Assembly (NCBI GenBank): GCA_033782935.1
Contig: JAWQEG010001402.1
Location: forward strand, 1 to 64,000
Length of the DNA stretch: 64,000 nt
Source: Petrolisthes cinctipes
Lineage: Eukaryota > Arthropoda > Malacostraca > Decapoda > Porcellanidae
Direction of reading: 5' to 3'
The notes under the pieces were generated by a model. It was not told where the DNA came from. It saw only the letters and a list, made by a program, of their open reading frames with translations, and made no database searches. The translations under genes and the position numbers were made by a program. Each line of letters begins with the position of its first letter. Position 1 is the stretch's first letter. This document shows positions 56,991 to 64,000 of the stretch, in pieces.

Positions 56991-58500
56991 TGGGACGGTG
57001 TGATGAGGGTAGTGTGGGGTCTTTGTTTGGTTTGGGGATGGTGATGATGTTTCCATGTTTCCAGATGTTGGGTAATGTGTTGTGTGAGTAGCTGTAGTTT
57101 TTCTATGTTAGTGAGTGCTTGTATGCCTTGTGGTCCAAGGTGTTTAAGGTGTATGTTACTGATGTTGTCTGGACCACAGGCAGGTGAGTGTTTTATGTTG
57201 TGAATGATGTGATTCGTTTGATGATTTGTGAATGGTGTATAGTCTGGGTCAGTGGGGAAACGTCTCTTGCGTCTGATTATTTGTCTGTCTTCAGGGTGAG
57301 GATGAAGGTGGCTGACGTACGAAAAATGTTGGATGAGTGTGTTTGCTTGTTGTTTGTTAGAGGGTATAATGTCTGTTGTTGTGATGGCTGCATGTGATTG
57401 TGTAGTGTTGCTGTTGGACAGTGTGATGCTGTTTAGTGTTTTGTAGAGTTTGCTGGTGTTGGTTGTGTGGTTGAGTGTGTTGACAAAACTTTGCCAGTTA
57501 AGTGTTTTTTGTTCTTTAATTTTGTTGTTTATTTGTGTATTTAGTGCTTGTATTTGGTTTATTGTGTGTTGTGTAAGAGGAGTTGGGGATGTGTGTTTAA
57601 GTGTGTCACGTTGTTTGATGAGGTCTTGAATTTCTGTTGTAAAGTTGGGGTTGTGTTTTCTTCTGTTACCTCTAGGGATGTGCTGTTTGTCTGCGTTTTG
57701 TATAATTGTATTGAATTTTTGAACAGCTGTGTTGATGTTTGTGATGGGTGTACTGTTCAGTGTTTCGAAGTGTTGTTCTGTTTCTATAGTGAAGGCTTCC
57801 CAGTTGGCACTTTTGTAATTTGTGTATGTGTGTCTGTGGCCAACTGGGGTGATTCTTGTTTTAGTGGTGATTATGATTGGAAGGTGGTCAGAGCCGAGGG
57901 TTCTGACCACCCTCCATGATGTTCTGGGGGCGAGGTTGGGAGAGCAAAAGGATATGTCAGGAGAGGATGGTTGGAAGAGGGCTTGGTGAGAGATATGAGT
58001 GTGTTGATGTGGGTTGTTTAATGAAATGTGTTTGTGTAAGGATTTCAAGCCCTCTGTCTGTGTCGGGGTTGTTGACATACCAGACCGACGTCTTGGCGTT
58101 GAAATCACCACCCAGGATGAGGTCAGGTTGGTTGGTGATTTGATGGAGCTGGGGGGAGAAGTTGTGGGGAACTGTTGGGCTGGTTTGAGGGGGGATGTAT
58201 AAATTAACTATTGTAATATTGGATGTTTTCCCAGTGCGGACTTTGATGCTTTGAATTTCTGTGGTGGTGTCGTGGTGAGGGAGGAGGGATTTGAGTTCCG
58301 CACTGGTTACTATATAATTAAGGGATTTATGGACCAGGGTGATGAGTCCACCGCCATTTCCGTTGGCCCAGTCCTGTCTGATGGTGGTGAAATTGGTGAA
58401 TGTAGGTGTTTTGATTGTGTTGCATAACTTTGTTTCTTGTAAGATGGCAATGTGTATATTATAATGTATGATGAAGTGTACGAGTTCTTGTTTTTTGATG
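56957..58500 (-). pseudogene. 2A LINE: endonuclease and RT N-terminus
   Basis: Minus-strand frames: QELVHFIIHYNIHIAILQET (APE endonuclease Glu), WANGNGGGLITLVHKS, LILGGDFNAKTSVW, RTLGSDHLPIIITT (the SDH catalytic end), then a helical linker and HSPACGPDNISNIHLKHLGP leading to the RT fingers. A shift near 58000 splits the endonuclease between DFNAKTSVW and SDHLP. The product would make the nick that primes insertion. Confidence 0.8.
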
Positions 58501-59058
58501 TTGTTGTTGTTGATGTTCTCCCGGGGCAGAATGGCCTCCTGCCCCACAGACCACAGGTACACTCTGGTCGCAGTGAAAAAACAAATTAAAATACGGGAGG
58601 GGCTGGCCCTATATGCCTGGGCTACCGAAGCACATCCCAAGGAAATGGGACCAGAGCTTACTGGACCAGGGAGTCTGGGGGCCTCCGACCACCAGGGAGA
58701 TTGGGGGGAAGGCTTTGAAATAACAGCCAGTGCTGTGGGCCCAAGTCCACGTTACCACAAGAGCTACAAGTGGGGCCGTACCTTCCATGAGACCAGCCCT
58801 GAAGGGACCATAAAGGGGGAGGGAGTTTACACTGCTGCATGCAAAGGGAAATGCACCCCCGTGTGCTGGCGGTCCACACAGCAGTGAAAAAAAAAAAGGC
58901 CTCCGGTTGCAGTACACCTCACGTGGATTTTTAATCCATGTGGGCAGATCTCGTCAAATCCACTAGAAAGTGACCAGATCCTACAACAATCTTTATTCTA
59001 GCTCTGTGGAGGATAACTAATATTCACAGAGAATAAAGTCAGCGCCACTGGGCCCCTG
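58501..59058 (-). mobile_element. (CAA)n-tailed retroposon, copy 1, inside the 2A LINE
   Basis: 558 bp ending on the minus strand in CCCGGGAGAACATCAACAAC. The target duplication is TTTTTTGATG/TTTTTTGGTG (58491-58500, 59059-59068; one mismatch). It splits the endonuclease start: LNIDGVNTKKQ on one side and KKQELVHF on the other. No coding capacity recognised. The same element occurs at 61004-61470; this copy is ~90 bp longer at its 5' end. Confidence 0.82.
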
Positions 59059-59068
59059 TTTTTTGGTG

Positions 59069-59753
59069 TTTACGCCATCTATGTTTAGTTGAAGTATGTT
59101 AATGTTGTGTGTGCGGTGTGTGTTAGGTGCTGCTGCACGGGGGAGAGGAGAGTGTGGGGGGAAAAGGAGGTGGAGGTGTTGTTGGTGTTGGAAGTAAGGG
59201 TGATGGAGGTGGGAATGTTGGTAAGGGTGATGGAAGTGTGGGTGTTGGTAAGGGTGATGGAGAGGGTGGTGGAGGTGGGAGTGATGGAGAGGGTGGTGGA
59301 GGTGGGAGTGATGGAAGGGGTGAGGGACATGTGGAACAGGTCCATGTGTTTGTGTAGTGTTGCATGGATGCTAATGTTGTACATGATAAGTGGGTCAGTT
59401 CTTACAAGAGTTGCATTGAACTGAACCCTTTGTCTGCCTACTTGATGTGATGGGTTTAGAGCATGTCGGACATGCGTATTTGTTTATGGGTCCAGGATTG
59501 CTTTCAATGTCTCTGGCTAGAAGGAGAAGCCGAGAAATGACAGCCGGAGAATCATTCCTCAGTGATGAAAAAATGTGTAATTGTGTGTGTTGTGTGAGGG
59601 TGTAGTATTGCCCGGGTGACCGAAGCCGTTCCCAGGGACTCGCGCACCCTGGTGGGGGGCGGGGGGATGTTGTGATGGTTTGGCCCCCATAGCATCCTTT
59701 CTTGGGAGCCTTGGGGGGTGGTCCCACGACGTAGACGCCGCCACTCCAGGACC
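59069..59753 (-). pseudogene. 2A LINE: N-terminal 2A peptide, cysteine-rich unit and proline-rich linker
   Basis: The minus-strand frame reads RLLLLARDIESNPGP with DIESNPGP at 59488-59511, the exact D-I/V-E-x-N-P-G-P consensus of 2A sequences. These make the ribosome skip a peptide bond between Gly and Pro. Next is CPTCSKPI...CNSCKN, the start of a PHD-like unit, cut by a TGA. A tandem-repeat linker follows (59140-59365; Pro/Ser/Thr-rich, from repeats of GGTGGAGGTGGGAGTGATGG on the plus strand). No in-frame ATG was found before 2A, so the real start is unknown. Confidence 0.78.
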
Positions 59754-60529
59754 CCACCTCAAAGTATTACATTTCACTCTCTCAACCACTCCACACTCAA
59801 TACCAATTGCCTTCTCACTCATACCACACCTCTCATACACACTCTCATTACCTTCTCCATCCCACCTAGTAAGTCCACATGCTCCTCTCAAGTAACTCAT
59901 TTCCACTGCATCTTTTCTAGATTGCTGAGCCCCACTCCATGTCCATGTCTCTGACGCATATGTCAGTTTTGGCAGGATTATACTATTTCGTAGTCCCCTT
60001 TTCACTTCCATACTCACACTTCTACCCTTCATTATCCTCCCCAGTGATCCTATGACCTGTCTACCCTTCATTGCATTCTCCCTAATTTCTCCTTCCATAC
60101 TTCCATGTTTACACAGAACTGTGCCCAGGTACTTAAACTCCTTCACTTCCTCCATCCTCTCACCCCTCAGAGTTATCTCACACTTCTTCCCAGTTGGTAC
60201 TCCCAATCTGTACGGTATAGCAAAGTTTCAGTTTCTGCTCTCTCAAATACCATCACTTTACTTTTACCCACATTCACCTTCAGTTTCCTTCGTTTACACA
60301 CAGACTGAAATTCGTCCACCACTCTCTGTAAATTCCTTTCACTCTCAGCCATCAACACAGTGTCATTCGCAAATAAACTTGCCACCAGGGACCAATTTGC
60401 TTCGTTCAGCCTCAACTTCACCCCCAGGCCATTCACTTTGGCTTTCATCTCTCTCATACAACCATTCATATATATATTGAACAACCATGGTGACATAACA
60501 CATCCCTGTCTCAGCCCTACACTAATACT
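59754..60529 (-). pseudogene. RTE-like LINE, copy R2, 5' part
   Basis: 5'-truncated minus-strand copy starting at the RT motif VGLRQGCVMSPWLFNIYMNG, then SLVASLFANDTVLMAESE (catalytic FADD changed to FAND), SVCKRRKLKVNVGKSKVMVF, and in a second frame LGVPTGKKCEITLRGERMEE, EFKYLGTVLCKHG, SYLRGACGLTRWDGEGNESV. It shares with R1 the frame break next to ETETLLYRTDWEY. It is interrupted at 59754 by the 2A LINE and continues at 55390. Confidence 0.78.
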
Positions 60530-60690
60530 AAGAGTATGTAAAGGAGAGAAACGTTTGGGGCAGATGAGGGCCTGACCAATTAAGGAGGGAGTGTTGGAAC
60601 AAGGAGAACTCGAGACACTTCTGCCGTGGCCACCCCCTTGGGGAGAGTTCCCGGAGGGAACGAGGCGTCAGAGCTATAGATAGATAGATT
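60530..60690 (+). mobile_element. RTE-like LINE, copy R1, 3' end
   Basis: Starts at the target duplication AAGAGTAT, continues the 3' UTR of R1 (TGTTGGAACAAGGAGAACTC, CACTTCTGCCGTGGCCA) and ends in CTATAGATAGATAGATTA. Together with 53945-55104 this rebuilds one 5'-truncated plus-strand copy of about 1.3 kb. Confidence 0.75.
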
Positions 60691-60693
60691 ATC

Positions 60694-60835
60694 ATAACTT
60701 CTTTTGGGTAAATTGGAGGGCTACTGAATCCTACAGTGTCACAAAACAGATTCTTTATTGAAGTGGATTTGTTGCCCAAGATTGGTTTGGTGGAATCAAC
60801 AGCCCTTCAATTTACCTGAAAGAGATTTTCCCCAT
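60694..60835. mobile_element. Small MITE with ~30-bp inverted ends
   Basis: TTTTGGGTAAATTGGAGGGC at the left and AGCCCTTCAATTTACCTGAA at the right. Non-coding; target duplication not clear. Confidence 0.55.
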
Positions 60836-60848
60836 AAGGTGTTGTTAA

Positions 60849-60994
60849 GGATCCTATGATCGTGTATGAAAATTGGAGGCTTCTGATTCCTCCTGACCAT
60901 GCTGCGAAACAAGCTCCTTTCATATAGGTGCATTTCGTGACAATATTTGAAGGACTCGTTTACCTCCAATTTTCAGACTACATCACAGGGTCCC
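60849..60994. mobile_element. TTAA-type MITE (family B)
   Basis: Ends GGATCCTATGATCG and CACAGGGTCCC; TTAA at 60845-60848 and 60995-60998. Same family as 51051-51203. Confidence 0.75.
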
Positions 60995-61003
60995 TTAACA
61001 TAG

Positions 61004-61470
61004 TTGTTGTTGTTGTTGATGTTCTCCCGGGGCAGAATGGCCTCCTGCCCCACAGACCCCTGGTACACTCTGGTCGCAGTGAAAAAACAAAATAAAATAC
61101 AGGAGGGGCTGGCCCTATATGCCTGGGCTACCGAAGCACATCCCAGGGAAATGGGATCAGAGCTTACTGGACCAGGGAGTCTGGGGGCCTCTGACCACAA
61201 GGGAGATTAGGGGGAAGGCTTTGATACCACAGCCAGTGCTGTGGGCCCAAGTCCACGTTACCACAAGAGCTACAAGTGGGGCCATACCTTCCATGAGACC
61301 AGCCCTGAAGGGACCATAAGGGGGAGGGAGTTTACACTGCTGCATGCAAAGGGAAATGCACCCCTGTGTGCTGGTGGTCCACACAGCAGTGAAAAAAAAA
61401 GAAAAGGGCCTCCGGTTGAAGTACACCTCACGTGGATTTATAATCCATGTGAGCAGATCTCGTCAAATCT
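61004..61470 (-). mobile_element. (CAA)n-tailed retroposon, copy 2
   Basis: 467 bp, target duplication TTAACATAG at 60995-61003 and 61471-61479. Nearly the same sequence as 58501-59058, including an internal oligo-A/T run (~61391-61405) and the CCCGGGAGAACATCAACAAC end. No A/B box promoter was identified with certainty. Confidence 0.85.
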
Positions 61471-61479
61471 TTAACATAG

Positions 61480-62490
61480 TGTAGGCTATTAATACCTCCA
61501 ATATATATTACATAAAACAAAAACTGGGTTATTTTGTTCTTGGCACAGTGTGGAGGAGACAGTGGCCTCTAGTTAGTTAATTAAGGCTTCATCAAGTCCG
61601 TTACCATGGCCCAGGTCATCTGCTACTCACACACACACACACACACAAACACGTCATGACTTCCGAACTGTGACTCATGGAGAGAATAGGGAAGCCGAAA
61701 TACAGAGTGTAAAGACAGAGTACCCAGTGAAATGATTTCACATACACAATCACTCCCCTTACTTCCATGATAATGCACAGGGGTGTGGAGTCGGAGTCAG
61801 TAAAAATATTTGACTTCTTTATGTGATCAATGTTCGTGTAAGGTACTTGTGGTGAAATATAGGCTAGTGTTGGGGAATTTACACTAACTTGTGAAGGGAC
61901 CTTCCCGAGAGGGAGGGGGTTGGAGTCGGAGTCGGAATATTTAAAACCCAACTCCGCATACCTGGTCTTGCAAGGTCACATTCTTACAATGAGCATACAA
62001 ATACCAACACAGCTCTTTAATAAGACCCAGTGATGCCAACTCAAATTTTTGTAATCCGCTAGATTATAGGTAAAGCTCTTAAAATTTTGGGCTTGATTGG
62101 ACTTTAAGATCCGCTAGTTACTCTTGTAAATTTAATTTTTTTTTTTCGCTAGATAATTTCCGAATCCGCTAGATCTAGCTGAAAATCCACTAAGTTGGCA
62201 TCACTGATAAGACCAGCCAACTCTTAATTCCATGATCCCTTTTTTAAGTTGCAAGGTTACATTCTAAAGGAGCATACAAACACCAACACTTGCCTCAATT
62301 TTTGTCCAATGAATTATGGGTAACACTAGAGTTGCCTTGGAGTACAATGGTGGCGGTGAGAGTGTAGAGGTCATGTGAGATCCGGCAAAACAGTGTGGCG
62401 ATGGCGACTACACAAGGCTTCCATGTATGTAAGATGTTCACCAGCTCGCCAACCACCGATTGTACTCGTCTGGGGAGACAGAAATACATA
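61480..62490. other. Intergenic with a diverged local duplication
   Basis: The phrase TGCAAGGT-ACATTCT...GAGCATACAAA-ACCAACAC occurs at ~61969-62003 and ~62251-62288. Between them the word ATCCGCTAG recurs four times (~62055-62180). A (CA)n run lies at 61628-61649. A minus-strand frame at 62295-62489 follows a CCCCAG acceptor-like site but has no recognisable domain, so no exon is called. Confidence 0.5.
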
Positions 62491-62491
62491 G

Positions 62492-62728
62492 GGTTGATCC
62501 CACAGTGGTTGGTAGTGGTTTGTAAGGACGCAAACGAAAGAATCTAAGCCGTGTAAATGACTTATGGCTGAATTATTTAATGAATTTGGTGAGTAAATTC
62601 TACAGTGATCATCATTATCTTTTTGATAGATTTTGTGAATACGGATACTCAACTTTTGGAAAATAATGAAGACTTACAAGTGTGGTTGGTTGGGAAGCTA
62701 ACAAACCAATACCACTGTGGAATCGACT
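62492..62728. mobile_element. MITE with CCACAGTGGT ends, copy 1
   Basis: Ends GATCCCACAGTGGTTGGTAG and AATACCACTGTGGAATCGAC. An inverted second copy is at 63247-63488, with the interior (GATTTTGTGAATACGGATAC) also shared. Confidence 0.75.
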
Positions 62729-62954
62729 TAAAATCTTTACTTCTAGCATTGTGGGTTTTCTTCGCCAAGACATTTATAGTTCACTTCCAAACAATATGGG
62801 CTGAAATTATTGATATATACAGTATATATATCAGTACATACTATAAGTGATTTCACATATTTAACACAATTTTACCGTGGCCATAATTGACAGCTAAATT
62901 ACCACTGTCTGGGGCGAGTTGATGTGATTTAAAATAGCTTTCTCTGTTCTTTAA

Positions 62955-63117
62955 TTAAGGTTGATTAATTGATTGATATTAGCGCCAGAAAAAGGTGACA
63001 GAGAGGTGAGACAGCAAGCAGGAAGGAAATGGAAAGAAAAAGGGACAGTTGAAGAACTAAAAGCTAGTGGCTGGGGCCGAAGGGGTGCCAAAACCCTTAA
63101 AGTATTGCCCACATCAC
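62955..63117 (-). mobile_element. (ATCA)n-tailed retroposon fragment
   Basis: Minus-strand 3' part with tail TTAATTGATTGATATTAGCGCC as seen on the plus strand, and the block GGGGCCGAAGGGG near 63075. Related to 24905-25401. Confidence 0.65.
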
Positions 63118-63511
63118 TGACCCTGTGATCGTGTATAAGACTTGGTGGCTTCTGATTCCTCCTCACTAAGCCACGAAACAAGCTCCTGTACTACTGGTGG
63201 CGTTTCGTGGCTATGTTTGAAGGGCTCACTAACCTTCAATGTTCTGGGTCGATTCCACAGTGGTATTGGTTTGTTAAATTCCAAACCAAACACACTTGTA
63301 AGGCTTCATTATTTTCCAAAAGCTGAGTATCCGTATTCACAAAATCTATTAAAATAGTTAGGTAATGATGATCACTATATAGTTTACTCACTAAATTTAC
63401 TAAATAATTCACCCATAAGTCATTAACAGGGCTAACATTCTTTTGTTTGTGTGCTTACAAACCACTACCAACCACTGTGGAATAGACCATAAGACTACAT
63501 CACGGGGTCCC
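63118..63511. mobile_element. Family B MITE split by a second MITE
   Basis: Left part 63118-63246 starts TGACCCTGTGATCGTGTATA. The right part ~63489-63511 ends ACATCACGGGGTCCC. The MITE at 63247-63488 lies between them. Confidence 0.7.
63247..63488. mobile_element. MITE with CCACAGTGGT ends, copy 2 (inverted)
   Basis: Reverse complement of 62492-62728 with scattered differences; inserted in the family B MITE. Confidence 0.75.
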
Positions 63512-64000
63512 ATATAATTTATAAGTATCCTGGCTATACTAATACGTCAAGAAAATGTCCCTTATTAGGCGCCAATTCCTAGCATAGAAGATGTTTGACC
63601 ACATTCCAAGATACTGTGAGTGACGGTACGTACAGCTGCACTCTCCAGATAGTGACGGGTATAAATAATATAAATAATATAATAAGATGTCGTTATATAG
63701 TTGGACAAACAACGAACACAACTTATTGATGCTCATATGTTTCAATCTAGTGTACAGTCCCGAGGTTGATGTAAACGAAGAAAAAAAGAAAATATATAAA
63801 TTATATATATTAAAATAAATAATAATAAATAAACAAATGAATAAAAATAAATACTGTAAATAAATAAATAATTACAAACAAATAAATACTGTAAATAAAT
63901 AAATAAATAATAAAAAATTAAAAAATTTTAAATAAATAAGTTAATAAAATCGAACCTTGTCCAAGTTACAGGGTAACCAGTGACCAGTGAGGCGCCACGA
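63512..64000. other. AT-rich end of window
   Basis: AAATAAATA-type low-complexity DNA at ~63780-63950. No gene supported. Confidence 0.6.

Larger units (their letters stand above)
55391..59753 (-). mobile_element. 2A-peptide LINE with (CAA)n tail, inserted in R2
   Basis: An 11-bp target duplication CCACCTCAAAG at 55380-55390 and 59754-59764 brackets a 4363-bp minus-strand element. 5' end: GC-rich leader and a frame with a 2A motif and a cysteine-rich unit. Then comes a Pro/Thr-rich linker, endonuclease, RT, C-terminal zinc motif and a (CAA)n tail (TTG repeats at 55391-55405). A second retroposon (58501-59058) interrupts the endonuclease. No RNase H. Jockey-superfamily by RT and C-terminus, clade unresolved. 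Confidence 0.85.

Noticed and set aside
59757..60690. Twin-priming inversion of a single RTE-like insertion
   Set aside because: At first the minus-strand RT part and plus-strand 3' tail looked like a 5' inversion. The target duplication AAGAGTAT and collinearity with 53945-55104 show two nested copies instead.
62295..62489. Possible upstream sacsin exon after a CCCCAG acceptor
   Set aside because: The translation does not resemble the expected region before ELVQNAEDAG and no matching donor phase could be shown.

Overview
The window is eukaryotic, non-coding-rich and very repetitive. The composition fits an arthropod genome, most likely a decapod crustacean. This is an inference from the mix of non-LTR and LTR retrotransposons, (ATCA)n- and (CAA)n-tailed retroposons, long GA and TA microsatellites and many small inverted-repeat elements; no species marker was found. 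The only convincing host gene is a three-exon piece of a sacsin-like gene (minus strand, 51.2-53.6 kb) coding for the HSP90-like ATPase region. Almost everything else is mobile DNA, much of it nested.

Region by region: 0.3-0.8 kb is a 31-bp minisatellite. 825-8698 is a minus-strand Jockey/I-type LINE with a 12-bp target duplication. It carries a plus-strand CR1/L2-type LINE inside ORF1 and has lost its reverse transcriptase core. 9918-24902 is a pair of ~2.1-kb inverted arms, flanked on both sides by TA. The spacer holds a (TA)n array, a young Gypsy LTR element (12595-20045) with a textbook -1 frameshift signal, a 5'-truncated LINE and a THAP-like open frame. 25-34 kb is mostly AT-rich intergenic DNA with MITEs. 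34.7-42.5 kb is a decayed Gypsy element split by a nearly new Gypsy element (35466-41161). The new element has one intact ORF with integrase placed before reverse transcriptase, the order of the Gmr1 clade.

44.4-50.4 kb holds the most unusual material. Three spliced exons of a decayed MULE transposase run on the plus strand. They meet, tail to tail, a decayed minus-strand Fanzor gene (eukaryotic TnpB/RuvC nuclease). Upstream of Fanzor, in divergent orientation, is an unidentified plus-strand frame.

53.9-60.7 kb is a four-level nest: an RTE-like LINE, a second copy of it, a 2A-peptide-bearing LINE, and a (CAA)n-tailed retroposon. Three of the insertion events can be read from target duplications. 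60.7-64 kb contains more MITEs, a second (CAA)n retroposon and AT-rich DNA.

Most reading frames are broken. The two LTR elements are the exception: their LTR pairs differ by only 3 and 1 substitutions, so they look recently active. Identities rest on motif recognition by eye; no database search was run.
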